A stretch of DNA of 64,000 bases from Antedon bifida (Eukaryota; Echinodermata; Crinoidea; Comatulida; Antedonidae), in assembly GCA_963402885.1 (NCBI GenBank), contig OY727101.1, positions 17,150,417-17,214,416 on the forward strand, in the 5' to 3' direction. The position numbers were made by a program, and so were the translations under genes. This document shows positions 43,999 to 62,499 of the stretch, in pieces. Below the pieces are notes generated by a model. It was not told the DNA's origin, searched no databases, and saw only the letters and a list, made by a program, of their open reading frames with translations. Within the stretch, counting starts at the first letter, position 1. Each line of letters opens with the position of its first letter.

Positions 43999-44725
43999 TA
44001 ATTTATGTTGCAAAACCGTCGCGACACACAGCAGATCGACCATCAACACAAATGCCACATCACATAACAAACTCAACCACCCGTCGTATGCGTTACATCA
44101 ATAGAACGACGCGTTTAAAGCGAAAATAATCGCGAAACACAATAATCTTTTTCATTCTGCAACAGTAGATGTGTTTGTTTATAAGAAATGTTGACGCGTC
44201 AACACTTTTCAAAAACTGAATAAATTAATTGCGCCATCTTGTGCAATTTGTATTTTAATTTTTGAAACTTTTGGAAAACATGTGTCAATCTGTTTCTAAC
44301 GTTTTCTGCAATTTCGTCTCTGTGGTTTTCATTGATTTCGTCTCCATATTTTCAAGAAAATAACGACACTGATTGCCTCCAATTATGGCATTCTAAACCC
44401 CATCGGGGCCAAGTTTGTAGAACTTGTTTCGGCTAGCAACTGTAGGCTAGACATTCCAACGGCGGAACAGCTATCTCGAACGGGAGAGAAGAGCTTTAAT
44501 AGGCGATACATTGTCCTACTTGCCAAGAAAGAAATCTAGGCCTAGGAATTAAATTAAACTAAAACTTTCGCCAGAAGGGTTTAACTGTGCAATATACTGA
44601 GTACTAGCCCTAGCCTAGGCACATATATTATTTTATATAGATTTTTACAGAAAATTGAGACCAACAAAAATTTAATTCCAAATTTTGTCAATAAAGAGGT
44701 AGAGGAGTGTGCGGACAAATTTAAA
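43999..44725. promoter_or_regulatory. Probable bidirectional promoter between ERLEC1 and EIF1AD
   Basis: A minus-strand splice donor (AAG|GTAAGA) near 43998 marks the end of a likely non-coding ERLEC1 first exon, and EIF1AD begins coding at 44726 on the plus strand. The sequence between, especially 44020-44200 and 44380-44500, is relatively GC- and CpG-richer than its surroundings. A possible acceptor at 44649-44650 suggests EIF1AD also has a 5' UTR intron. Start sites cannot be placed from sequence alone. Confidence 0.5.
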
Positions 44726-46179
44726 ATGTCAAAAACGACCAAAAGGAAGCATGTGACCAGGGAAGTCTTGGATGAGTTTGTTCTACCAGAAGACAACCAA
44801 CAGATTGTGAAGGTGCGTCTTCAAAGGGTCGATGTCGAAGTATTTAAAGTTCAGATATTATTAAATTTTTAAATAAATAATTTAAATTATTAAAACCAGT
44901 CCTTACCCTGGGGTAATTGTTTATTCTTTTCATTTTCTTTATTTTTGTCTTTATAGATTTGTGCAGGGAGGGGAAACAACTTGCATGAAGTGGTCACTGC
45001 TGGACAGGAAAAGTTCCTAGCAAGCATGCCGAACAAATTCAGAAAAAATGTGTGGATAAAACGAGGTTGGACATCTTATACAGTATTAAAACAATTGTAC
45101 CAATTCCAATGTAGAAGCAAATGATTGATGTAAAGTGTTACCTTGAATTGGACCACCAAGCCTTCCTCCTTCTGTCATGCTTACCAGAATCCCTTAACTG
45201 TTTGGATGGGATCTTCCTTGACATTGTTTGTTTAGCAATTCTATTATTTTAAAAACCAAGATGTTTAAATAATAGTAAAACTAACTCCAAATAATGAGAT
45301 GGAAGTTATGAAACGACATTTCAATATTTATAAAGCTCTGTCTACACTATCAAACTAGTTTGACAAAAAAAGTGTGATGTGCCCAAATCATCACATTTTT
45401 TTGTCACATTAAGTTTGATAGTGTAGTCAGAGCTTTAGATCAGGAATTATATATTATTATATTAGTAATCTGATTTGTTTTACTTCAGGTGATTTCGTGA
45501 TTGTTGAACCGATTGAGGAAGGCTGTAAAGTGAAAGCTGAAATAGTGAGGATACTTTACCCGCAACAAGTAAAGTATATACAGAAAGAAGGGAAATGGTA
45601 AGTGGGGAGAAGCAACAAGAAGTTGCTGTAAACAGATTATGAAGTTAGAAAAGCACCCGGTTAACTTTGTGAAAATTCAGAGAGGTCAGAATCTTATGAG
45701 CGGGTTCTCACAATTACAGCACCATTGTGAATGCTTCTACAGTAGAACCTCTATTAAAGGGACACCTTCAAGACCTGAAAACAAATCAAATAGGTGTGCC
45801 TCCGGAATAGTGGCCGTAGTGTTCCTTTAATAGAGGTGTCCTTTAATAGAGCTGTAATGCCAAGTGTAAACTAACCAAGTAATAGTTTAGTATCTAGAAT
45901 AAATCCCTAAATTAAGGCATCACCAAAATTCCTATAAATAATTAATAAATTTTGTTTTCTAGGCCAGTTGAATTTTTAAAGAAAACCGAAGAAATCATTG
46001 TTACTAAACAAGAACAGAAAAATAGCGTAGATGATGAGATGGATGAGAAAGATGAGGATGACACCAGCGACGAGGAGGATGATTCAGATTTGTTTATTAA
46101 CACAAATCATCCAAAGGCTGTTTATTATTCTGATAGTTCATCTGAAGAAGATGAGGATGATGATAATGAAAGTAGATAA
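44726..46179 (+). CDS. EIF1AD: EIF1AD, eIF1A domain-containing protein
   Basis: Four coding exons are 44726-44812, 44957-45065, 45489-45597 and 45963-46179. They join in phase to 173 aa (human 165). The N-terminus [17 protein letters not shown] and the OB-fold S1-like core ([20 protein letters not shown], then [20 protein letters not shown] and [11 protein letters not shown]) match EIF1AD rather than eIF1A itself. The last 50 residues are acidic and serine-rich, with the conserved DSDLFINTN element, and end DDDNESR. EIF1AD is a nuclear-enriched protein also reported with pre-40S ribosome maturation factors. Its exact role is less well defined than its fold. It is the only well-supported plus-strand gene in the window and sits head-to-head with ERLEC1. 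Introns 2 and 3 each hold a small transposon. Confidence 0.95.
45331..45437. mobile_element. Palindromic MITE, family A, copy 9 (short)
   Basis: TAAAGCTCTGTCTACACTAT faces GTTTGATAGTGTAGTCAGAG followed by CTTTA, with a reduced core. It lies in EIF1AD intron 2, about 50 bases upstream of exon 3. Confidence 0.95.
45738..45856. mobile_element. TA-flanked MITE with CAGTAGAACCTCTATT end, family F, copy 1
   Basis: The left end is TACAGTAGAACCTCTATTAA then AGGGACACC. The right side repeats the reverse complement twice (CCTTTAATAGAGGTGTCC, TTTAATAGAGCTGTA). CAGTAGAACCTC with TA is the look of pogo/Tigger-type Tc1/mariner ends. It lies in EIF1AD intron 3. Confidence 0.7.
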
Positions 46180-46254
46180 ATCATAACAGTCTTGTCCCTT
46201 AGAAATATTTTACTGCAAAAAGAATTTTTTTTATATATTAAAATAGTATACATA

Positions 46255-46545
46255 GACCCCATTTACACTTCTCTTCCAAACGACGGCCCTGAAGATTAAT
46301 TTTCTCAAGCCATTTGTCACGGTTCACTGGGTAATAATGTTCAGCGCTTAGAGGTTTCACAACATTAGGCGCTATATAAATCCAGGATTTTATTATTATA
46401 AGCCGGCCCAAACGTAAAAGCAGCTCCTGGACCTACTCAAGAGGTGGTCCAGATCTGCATCCAGCCCAGGGCTGGCCCAACTTTATGGAGTGTTTACACT
46501 TGCATATTGGCAACCCAGGGCTGGCCCAAAAGTGTAATTGGGGTC
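46255..46545. mobile_element. MITE with GACCCCATTTACACTT termini, family H, carrying a nested repeat
   Basis: GACCCCATTTACACTT at the left and AAGTGTAATTGGGGTC at the right are inverted repeats. The interior holds CCAGGGCTGGCCCAA motifs twice. A SINE-like tail (46312-46402) interrupts it. Confidence 0.65.
46312..46402. repeat. SINE-like tail with GGGTAATAATGTTCAGCGC, copy 2 (nested)
   Basis: GGGTAATAATGTTCAGCGCT, then GGCGCTATATAAATCCAGGA and a TTATTATTA end. A microsatellite-like 3' end is usual for retroposons. It lies inside the family H element. Confidence 0.5.
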
Positions 46546-46689
46546 ATAGTAAAGTATTAAAGTAAACAGATTTTGATTAATTGTGATTCTATATGAATTA
46601 AAAATAAGAATGAATGCTATTTGTTGTCAGTTATTTCATGGCAAAGTAGAAATGATGTAACTAAAAAATGATATTGTGCGTGTGATTGA

Positions 46690-46765
46690 ATGCCTCTGAT
46701 GGGACTCAAACCTCACAAGGTGGGCGTCATAACCATTAGACCACACAGTCTACATGGTTGAACAA
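46690..46765 (-). repeat. tRNA-derived SINE head (pol III A and B boxes)
   Basis: On the minus strand, TGTGGTCTAATGGTTATGAC resembles a tRNA A box and GAGGTTTGAGTCCC a B box, spaced as in tRNA. The cloverleaf arms do not pair well and the variable region is short, so this is a tRNA-derived retroposon or pseudogene, not a working tRNA. Confidence 0.5.
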
Positions 46766-46861
46766 GTTCAAATCCCCATTGGATACATTGCATCGGTATT
46801 CTTTATACAATACAACTCAACACTCTTCAGTCCCTAGTCGCACCTACATGATCATTGTGTT

Positions 46862-47010
46862 CAAGTTCTGTCTACACTATCAAATTTTATGTGATGAAAA
46901 AATGTGATGTGCCCATATATGGAAATGATGTCATATCATTACCATATTTGGGCATATCACTACCATATTTGAGCACATTAAACTAGTTTGATAGTGTAGA
47001 CAGAGCTTTA
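46862..47010. mobile_element. Palindromic MITE, family A, copy 10
   Basis: It runs from CAAGTTCTGTCTACACTATC to TTGATAGTGTAGACAGAGCT. The core is in inverse orientation, with CATATCATTACCATATTTGG. Confidence 0.9.
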
Positions 47011-47522
47011 TAAAGCAAAACAAATAACATGTAATCATTAATAATATTACTGAAAACAAACAAAACAAGATTTGGTCAGAAAGAAACAATGTTCTGCTCC
47101 ATTTATTTAAGTGTGTAAATAGGTCAAAGGTGATATTTAAATACCAGAATCAACAACAGTAAAGGGACTCAGAAACGAAGGTGATGTGCTACCTAACATG
47201 TTTACTCTGAAAGCAATTTTTCCCTTTTAAAAATCCTTACCACTTTGCACTGATTTACTTTTAAATAACATACGATTAAAACTTGCTATTAATGACTGCA
47301 TTATTTTTATACTGAAAAATGTGGTCCAAACATTTTCCTAAAATCTAAATTTTCATTGCACATTTACACACCGGTAGGCTAATCTGGCTTCCTCACTAGT
47401 CAGAAAAAAACTAAGATAATCTTAACAGTTGATGAATAGCGATGGGTAATAGGAATGGGTTATGTCATACACCATACCCATCCACATCATTTTTTGTTTT
47501 TAATTTTACAATTTTCAAGAAC

Positions 47523-47695
47523 TAAAGCCTCGTCTACACTATCAAACTTTATGTGACAACAAAATGTTGTGAAAATGTGCCCATATATGGACATGATGAT
47601 GTCATATTACTACCATATTTAAGCATATCACTACCATATATGGGCACATCACACTTTTTTTGTCAAAATAGTTTGATAGTGTAGACAGAGCTTAA
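47523..47695. mobile_element. Palindromic MITE, family A, copy 11
   Basis: It runs from TAAAGCCTCGTCTACACTAT to GATAGTGTAGACAGAGCTTA, with a CCCATATATGGACATGATGA core. Confidence 0.9.
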
Positions 47696-48367
47696 CAGGG
47701 TGTCCAGCACTAGAAAGGTACACCACCTAAATATATTTTGATCCACATTATTTTGTTGATATATAAATATAATTTTTCTGAATCACATGTTTTTTCATTC
47801 GTTATGGTAAAGAATATAGTCATAAGTCTTAGTTATGGTCTTAAGTACAGATAAGGTAGTTAATGGCACAATAAATTACCATGTATGCACTTTTTGTTTA
47901 GATGACGTATTTTCTTATACAGCACCATCAATTTTGTTTACAATTTTGATTTGATTAATATAGAAATATAATTATTATGATTTATGATCAACAGTGAAGA
48001 AGCCAGATACTAAAAAAAACTCTGGGTAAAACAAATATTTAAAACTTATATTAACAAAAGGCAACACTATTTCAGCTTAAATATATAACCCATTTTGTTC
48101 ATGTACCCTGTACGCCCTTATTTGGTGGTTTTTCAATGAAACACAAAGTTTACCAAAAGGTTCTGTAATTAACGTTAAGTACAAAAGTATAAGAAATGTT
48201 TACACTACCAACGATAAGGATTGATGACACTGACAGATAAATATATATTTCCTACAGAAAACAATACAAATTAGAAAAGTTTTAATTCCAAATCTATAGG
48301 ATAATCATCTAAACTGTCTTCGTTGAAAATAATATTCAATTACATATCATGGTCAATACCAACAATA

Positions 48368-48470
48368 AAATTGCAGTGTAAACAGGACTTAACAACAATA
48401 AAATCGTAGTGTAAACAGGACTTAACAACAATAAAATCCTTATATCGTAGTGTAAACAGGACTTAATACA
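48368..48470. repeat. Short tandem repeat with GTGTAAACAGGACTTAA, three units
   Basis: AATAAAATCGTAGTGTAAAC then AGGACTTAACAACA recurs at 36-46 base spacing. Confidence 0.85.
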
Positions 48471-49764
48471 TTCAATATTAATTATGTCATCATAATGATT
48501 GACATAATTAATAAATTTTGTACATAATCAGATAATTTAAATAAAACTGTCTATAGGTACAGTCGACCATGTAAATTAGCATTTCCCATCAGCAAGGTTA
48601 ACTGTTTGTCTAATTCCTTGTTTTCAATTGGCAAGGTCGGCCATGCTCTTCCTCAATTGTGTTGCCTTCCCGGCACAGTGAACTAGCGAAATGGTCAACC
48701 ATGCGGATAGAAAACAATAAATTACATGCGCAATTGACCATGCCGATAGTCATTTCTGTTTTGGCGGTAAAATCCGTTTTGCGCTTTGTTTTTGGTGTGT
48801 GTACACAAATTTACATTCTAATTTAACTCTACAATTAAACAAATATATTATAAATATTTTGTGCAATTTACAAACACTGTATGACAAATTTATTTATTGT
48901 TTTGAAAATTTACACCACAAAATGATTTCAATTTTAATAGCGTGTTGTTGTTATTATAGAGGGCAGCAAACAAAATGGGTTATACAGCAACTATAACATA
49001 AAAAAAGTAAAATAATAAAATTTAAATATTTATGAATACAATATAAATATATAAGAAAACGTAATTGTATTTAAAATGAAATAAAAAACTTGGTGGTTAA
49101 TCTAGATAAATATTTTTTTTTTTAGAAGACTGAGTTGATTATTAAAAAATGTTTGGATAAAACTACTTAATTATAGCTTTTACATAAGATAATATTATAG
49201 GTATATTACCTCTATGTTAATACACTATTGCTATGTGTAACCAAAAAAAAAAAACTTTGGCAGATGAAACCCAAAAAAAAACCGGTGAAAACATTTGCTA
49301 CAATTTTTACACAGCTTATATTCTTTACACTACTTTTGTGTACTACAGAGAGTGTTACAATATCTCTCACAGATTATCTCATAATATAGAGATCTCTTAA
49401 ATCAAGTTACACATTTTTGTCCACGTTATACTGTACAATATCATGCAAAACAGCGGAGAAAACAAACTTATTAATACAACTCACAGACAATTTATAGATA
49501 TGATACAGAATTTACAAATGTCATACGCTCTAGATTATAGTCTAACCATATACTAGTAAATAGCTATCACTTCAATTCTATTAATTCTATTTATTCTAAC
49601 TATTCACAAAAAAAATGACGAGAACCACTAGACAATGCATCTAGCAACTCTCACAACAATCATTTAAAAATCGTAAAAGCATATCCGCAATACAGATATG
49701 AGCGTCTAAATATATAAGTTAAATTTCCGTCACTGCCCGATATTAAAGTCAGTCAAGTCTATCC

Positions 49765-49820
49765 GTCGGGCAAGTCGAAACAATTCCGTCGGGCAAGCAT
49801 CTCATGTCGGGCAAGCGTTT
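49765..49820. repeat. Cluster of GTCGGGCAAG motifs
   Basis: GTCGGGCAAG occurs three times in about 56 bases with unequal spacing (CCGTCGGGCAAGTCG, CCGTCGGGCAAGCAT, TGTCGGGCAAGCG), with a diverged CACTGCCCG nearby. It stands out as GC-rich within AT-rich DNA. Confidence 0.6.
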
Positions 49821-52800
49821 CCGTCCATATAGATAAATTCTGTACATGAAACATGGCGAAATTTATACCAAAAATTTTCAATTACATCGATAACACAGTT
49901 ACTATCCTAAGTTCTACTACTAATAATTTACAATCATTAAAATATAACAAATTCTGGTCATTCTGGACTTCTAAGTGTACAGTTTTAACATTATTTTACC
50001 TGCAAAATTTATACTGCTAGAATATGTACAAGTTTAAGAGGCAAGGGGGATATTGTAGCGTATAGTTGTAAGATATGGTGCAGTTAAACAAAAGGCAATA
50101 TAAAAACAGTTTGACAAAAGAATAAATCGTTTGATTTGGTAAATTCCAGGTTTGATTGTCCCAGTTCTAAGCCACTTTCACCATTGACCTAATAATAGGT
50201 CCATGGTTTCAGAGAAAAATTAACCAAATTTATGCAAATTTAATGACATATAAAGTCCTAGGACTTACGCCACTGGCAGAGAACCAACAACTCGTAAACA
50301 CATTCCAATTTATACTGTATTATGATATAGCAATACAGTTTATTACAGATTAAAAATAAACCCTATCATTTTTAAAATTTAAGATCAGTGGTTAAGTTTA
50401 GTATCAAATTTAAAACACTTTTCATTTTTATTACATTAATTCAAATACATTATTTTATATTCAAAATATTTTAATCTAAAGTTTGATAAATCAAAATCCA
50501 ATTATTATTTCCAATTCATTATTTTAAATATTTAAATGTAACATTTATCATCTATCGCTTGCCAACAAATTTGCATTTTTATTAAGAAACTCTTATCATG
50601 GACAAAACTAATTATGAAGGATAGTCTTTTTAACCTTGGGTGCACTATCAGCCTTGTAGTACTAATTTTAACACAATTAATGATAACATGGTCACAATTC
50701 ATCAATAAAATTGTATAAAAATCACTCATTAAATAAATTTAATATATAAATATCGAGCAAAGAAAATTACTTTCTTATACTAAAAAAAATTTAAATAAAA
50801 TTTGCATAAATACTACAACGCATTGTTGATATATTATATCTAAGTATTCTGCCATTGGAACCAATGATTGGAAAAAAAATACAGAGGGAGGAAGTGCAAT
50901 ATAAATAATACTACTTTACATAATGTTTTAGCTTTACTATATATGTACAGTTTTAAAACAATGATACCATCTTCTGAACATACTCCCTCTATTTATAAAC
51001 CAATAGTGGTTTACTGTACAATAAATAATTTACTTTCATTTACCCTGCAATAACATGTTCAATAAATGTCCTTATTTTCATCCATCCTTTTTTCTTCCCT
51101 TTCTCTTTTCCTCTCTTCCTCCTCCTCAAATAAAGAAGGCAGGAAAGAGAGAATAAAACTTATCAATGATACTAAAACCAACATTTTAAACTGGCATATT
51201 TTGTCCTGGACATATACTATTACTAAGATTGTCAAATCTTCTTACTTATTCATTTTGTATTGTAATAAATCATTTTGAATTGTTGGTGTTTCGTGGTATC
51301 ATGTCTAGTAACAATAAACATTCTGCAGTATCGAGTCTGCTGACAGTAACAGGCAATGTAGCTCTTAAATATCAAACTATTCTAACCTAAATAATCCGAC
51401 TATAAGAAATAAAGAAATAAGAAATGATAATACTTGGAATCCAACGATGTTCTATAGATTTCTACCGATAGGAAATCAGGAGAACTAACCGAACAGCTGC
51501 CTGGCACAAAGTTTGTGAAATACTGATTTTGGAGGTTACTGTATAGTGTCAGTAGAGGCAATACAGTGTCACATGGATGATGGTTGCCATCAGATGCGAT
51601 ACTGCATGTTGTAATTGACGCTAGACATGATATCACTTGTGTAATTTAATTTAAGACCTTTATTACCAATTGTATGAATAAAAATAAATAAAAATTCCTT
51701 CTTAAAAATGATTTAAATAAATTTGTTTAAATAATGTCCAAATACAAATCAATTGTAAAAATGTTAGAACCTCTTTTGGTAGAAAAACCATTTTAAATGG
51801 ATAAAACATAGAAAAATAGATAGTTAAAAGCCGAAAAGAAATATTAAATGTATTAAATAGTGCAAACGTATTCGACTGAAGGCAAACCATAATTGCGATA
51901 TACACCTTGGTATCCATGGAAACTAAACAATTTCCAACTGTATCGTATCTAAAGAATAATTTACAAATACTTGGAAATTACTTTATTTAAAATTCACTAT
52001 AATAATTAAGTTTTTGTGTTTATGTTAATTTATTATTTATTTCATTAATATTCATGATTTAAAGTTTTTTTTGGAATTCATTGTTAATTCATTTTTAATT
52101 ATAATTCATTAATTGGATAAATTTGTTATTCATGTTTTGATTCTATGTGTCTTTAAATGTTATTTATAAATTCTGTAATATTTATATTTGATTTCATTCA
52201 CAAAGGTTACAGGTTAAAGAAAAGTATTCAGTATTTCTGACATGATCAGAAAAATAGTACAAATTAGAATTTTAAAAACATTGATGAATATTCATAGGTT
52301 TACCTAATCAAATAATATTAATTATTGATCCAATTAATAATCAAATTGTTGAGTATTTTTTAATAGTTGTTGTTCTTGTTTGGTGTTTAAAAGCATATAT
52401 TGATGAATATTCAAGAGCTAATTAATTAATATTTTCCTAATTAATTATTTAACTAATTAAAAATCTTATAAATATTTGTTGTTGTCTCAATTTCTCTCAT
52501 CATTTGTATATTGTCTTGTATTTTTATTTCTTTTCCAACGTGTAAAATGTAAAAATATTCATTTTGTAGTTTTGATGTCTTTAAAAATACTGTACAAACA
52601 CAATACATTTATTGTGTTAACATCTATTCAGCATTATATATCTACAAGTTTATATTGATTTCGCAAGAAACAGTTAAATAGGCTATCATAGAGAAACATG
52701 GTTTAAATCAGGTTGTAGACTCTGCATGGTGAACACACATGGCCAACCAATCAGGGTCTTATATTCAATTGACCAATGAAAAATGAAATGTATACCAACA

Positions 52801-53129
52801 TTACTAGATCATGGAGGAATTACTCCATGCCAAGAATTAGATTACCATATTATTTTTTTTTTACAGTACTATACCCCAAATTATTTTTCCTGACCATCAT
52901 GGTTCAGCAAAGGTGTTATTGCAGATAAGTTTTTTCCCAGATAAGTTTTTTCCCAAATTTACATAAGCCACTTGAGCATATTTTGAATGGGAACATTTAC
53001 ATTACTTAGCCTCTATCAGTAAATAAAAAAAAAAGAATAAGGCTATGTTCAAACTAGAGAGGAATTACTAGCAGATCTTGCGGAGTTATAACTTGTGTTC
53101 ACACTGTATAAAAATGAAATGATTGAATC

Positions 53130-53405
53130 AGAATTGTACATTAATGTGCCTACTGGTGAATTAATGTTGAACGCTGAGTAGAATCACAACTTTTGATTAA
53201 GACTAAGCTAGTACATCTTTGTGGTACAGTGTGAACACTTGCTCATGAGTAGCAAATCATGACTATATTATTCAAATCAGCATTGTACATTAATGTGTCA
53301 ACTGGTATATTATTGTACAATGCTGATTGCAAAAATCAATTAGCATTATGCTAGTACACCTTTGTCGTCTGAACACTTACTCATGATTAACAAATCATGA
53401 CTATA

Positions 53406-53412
<7 letters not shown>
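53130..53412. repeat. Tandem duplication of about 149 bases reaching the PKC stop codon
   Basis: TTGTACATTAATGTG, GCTAGTACA, GAACACTTGCTCATGA and CAAATCATGACTATATTA each occur twice about 149 bases apart. The second copy runs into the TAA stop of the kinase gene at 53406-53408. Confidence 0.8.
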
Positions 53413-59158
<5,746 letters not shown>

Positions 59159-60540
59159 CTATAATATCACAACAAAAAAAAACAACACATAAAAAACATG
59201 CAGCATACAAAAGACCATTTTTACGAGGTTAAAAATGCAAAGGGCGGCCCCAATGTTTCTTTTTGGACATCTCCAAAAAGTTAAAAAAAAAGGTTTGCCA
59301 TTAAACATTAGATATCAATTATGAGCATTATTAGTTTTATTTTAAATTGTAATAATACTGCACTTTACTTAAGCAGAAGAAATATTAACACTCATAAAAA
59401 TGGTCTATAAATAATTTTATAAAAACATTATTTAAATCGAAACATCATCATGCTCCAATGGGAATATAAAATGAAGTGCTCCCAAAAAATGATATTCTAT
59501 TAAGGAACCAACTGTAAATAATTTTTAAAAACCTGTGCTGTTATACAGTAAATAATATAACAAACGTATTATGCTTATATTTGGTCCCATAACACATATT
59601 ATTAAAATATCCTCAGAATGCTATCTGTAAAGGTAGGTTCATTAAATAGATATCTCAATACTGTAATATAGTCATAGAAAATGTGCTATTGATAATGTTG
59701 GATTGCGAAAATTCATGTATCAACAGCTATTCCGAGACCATCCCTTAAATAAATAGGAGGGAGAAATAAGCACCACATATTTTTGGGTCTTCTTCTGTTA
59801 TCTTTCATATTTCAACTTGTTTTCTGTAAATCCGTTTAAAAAAGGAAATAAAATAAGGAAATTATGAATTAACTGAAGATGTTTTTAAAAAATAATTGAT
59901 TGGATCATAGATGTACTACATAAAATGATAAACACTGTGCTTGATTTTCAATGAGAAATCACAGAAAATACCTGAAAAATGTTGAAAATTGCACATTGAT
60001 ATAAAGCATAGTTAATGTGTACATAATACTATTATGGACAACAATATATCATTATGTAAGATGCTTGATAATTGGTCATTCATCGGCATTGATTGGTCAA
60101 GCGATTTGATTGGACAATTAAATTATTGTCCAGATAAAATGGAAATGTTGACGCAGCCTGCCACATAGATCCATGATGGAAGAAATTAATCCATTGAAAA
60201 TAATGTTTATGTTTTATAACACACCAAAGTGTATCCTGGCCGTTTGATTGGCTGATTATGTATCACATGTCATGCATAATTTGGATCTATCCTCATGATA
60301 GTGGGAACATTCAGGTTTTTGTAAATATTTTAAGAAATTTTTGCGAAGCTGGCGTGTTAAAAAAACCAACTTGTAATCTGTGTTATATATATAACAGCTC
60401 TATTCCATCACTGAATTCTGAATGGCCTAAAATTTTGAAGTGATAAATTAATTGACTAAAATTTTACAGTGGTGTGTTATAAAACAAATAATGTTTTGTA
60501 TTCGTGGAATGGTAACAATATTTTCATGAGTCGAAAGATA

Positions 60541-60829
60541 GACTGTGTTCCGACGTAAAATCAGTTACATGTGTGACTGTACATGTGTAATCAGTGATTG
60601 TTCGGACGATGAAAATTTACATGTGTAAACTAAAAAAAAGTACCCACCAATGTCATATTTCATGCATCTTTTTTATACTAGTATGGTCAAATTGCGGTTA
60701 ATCAGCTTGCGGTTTAAGGTGTAATTGAAAAATCCACCTCTTGTGGGTTTTTGAAACGGCTAGTTCATCTCAAAATTTTCATCACACGCGACCATTACAT
60801 GTGTAAATTTTTTACGTCCGAACGGGCCC
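60541..60829. mobile_element. MITE with TTCCGACGTAAAA-type termini and ACATGTGTAA arms, family J
   Basis: TGTTCCGACGTAAAATCAGT at the left is answered by AATTTTTTACGTCCGAACGG at the right. Copies of TTACATGTGTAA-type palindromes lie just inside both ends. Confidence 0.6.
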
Positions 60830-61741
60830 ATAGATTAGCCTATACAACTCCGTTTCGCCTCATTGAATAGAGCAGTTAATCTTTAAACCAATGTAAATAT
60901 GCTCTCCATTCCACATATTTAACATTCATTATTTGTATAATGTAACGCAAAAGCAAGCCGATATTGTCTACTGAAGATAATGTAATGCATTGAATATGGC
61001 CATGTAATGTACTTTATCTTTCAAACTATGGAAATATATACGGTATAGTTGAAAATTAATTTTTCCAATTAACTGATTGTGTACCTGGATTCCATGAAAT
61101 TGCTTAAATAAGACGGTATGTTAACAGAATGTAACAGAAATGTTAAGTGACTCAACCGATATGCATAGTTAAAGGGGTAAGGGAATTTTTGTCACAGTTC
61201 AAACCCATAATTTAAAAGGAGATAAGCAAGAAATGGGAAGCCATTTTAATTCAGGGTTTCATAGTTTTGATCTGCAACAAGTTGTAGCATTTTGACCACT
61301 AATGCCACAATGACCGGATCAACTCAACCGGAAATAAAACGCTGACTTGCTCACCACGATATTACCTCAACTATGTTTAAAAATATAAGAAAGTTATTCC
61401 TTTTCCTTGTTTTGAATAAGTAAAGAATAGAATTGTTATAAATTTACTGTAAGGTAGATCACGCACACAATTTTGAATTTTTAAACAAAATGGAAAAACC
61501 TAATAAATTCGTCAGTTTAAACACACAGTGTTTATCATGAATTGACACCATCAATTAACTATCTGCCGATTTTCTAAGAAAAATCTGAAAAACTAATTTT
61601 ATTCCGGACCTACGAATCCAGGGAGGTTTGTCAATGTTTTATTTTGACACCAACAGCCTGGCCAATTACAGAAAAGGAAATAAACAAGTTTAATATCAAG
61701 TTTTATAAGAGTTTTAAGTAGTGGCACTGTGACAAAAGTAC

Positions 61742-61806
61742 TACATGACAGAATCAGGACTTGAACCAAGGACCTTGGAATTGGTAACTATAGTGCCACT
61801 TTCAAA
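61742..61806 (-). repeat. tRNA-like retroposon fragment
   Basis: On the minus strand GTGGCACTATAGTTACCAAT resembles an A box and CTTGGTTCAAGTCCTG is a strong B box. The 3' part does not close a cloverleaf, so it is a tRNA-derived element and not a tRNA gene. An AGTGGCACTGTGAC segment at 61720 is an inverted partner of its 5' end. Confidence 0.45.
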
Positions 61807-61959
61807 GTTACATAGAAAATTTGTAAATAGATATGATTAGGTAGGATGAGTATGATGTTGAATGTGTGGACGATTCTCTATAATGTGCTGAGTATCCAGG
61901 CAAATTCTGTGATACATACATGTGACACCTATCATTGCCTAACCTTAATACTGTATAAT

Positions 61960-62065
61960 ACAGGCAAGGTAATATATACGCTACATATGTGACACACATG
62001 TAACACTGTATTGCACAATTTGCCTATGATACTGGCCAAATATTGCCATATGTGGAGATACTGTA
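61960..62065. repeat. Dispersed repeat with CATATGTGGAGA, copy 2
   Basis: ACATGTGACACACATGTAAC, CAATTTGCCTATGATACTGG and TTGCCATATGTGGAGA align in order with 40575-40690. Confidence 0.6.
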
Positions 62066-62499
62066 CAATAACAAGAATCTTGAAGAAATTGAAATTTTCA
62101 TTGTATGTTCAGTAATATTAGAAGTTTAGAGAAACATTTAATCCTTGTAATGTAGGCCTACTTTATCAAATTATTTGAGCACCTTGAATATAAAATCAAC
62201 CACAGCAACTCATGCGTATCAATGGCAAGCAAATCACCACATGTTTACACGAAAACGAAAAACGATATTTATCATGAATATATAAGTACAACAATTACAA
62301 TGAAAATCTCTTGGTAAAATCTTAAATCTCAAACGACCAACATTTACTGTTTGTTAAATTAAATGCTAAATACGTGACTTTATCTCTGTAAAAATTGTAC
62401 GTATTTTAATGTTAATGAATATATAAATATTGTATACTTTGAATGTAAAGAAAATTTTTGATAAAATGAAAAGAAAATTGATTTATACAGTATGAATGT

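Larger units (their letters stand above)
46180..53405. other. Intergenic region between EIF1AD and the PKC gene (3' ends converge)
   Basis: Both flanking genes end here. Repeats are listed separately. From about 49000 to 53030 the DNA is AT-rich, with no exon or RNA gene I can recognise. Part near 53.4 kb should be PKC 3' UTR. Confidence 0.5.

Noticed and set aside
44581-44796. 71-codon minus-strand frame opposite EIF1AD
   Set aside because: It is antisense to the first EIF1AD coding exon and has no recognisable similarity.
46690-46765. Possible tRNA gene
   Set aside because: A and B boxes are present, but the acceptor and anticodon stems do not pair and the length is short. It is better read as a SINE head.
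60258-60443. 61-codon plus-strand open frame near 60.3 kb
   Set aside because: It is in AT-rich intron sequence, with no start context, splice support or recognised domain.
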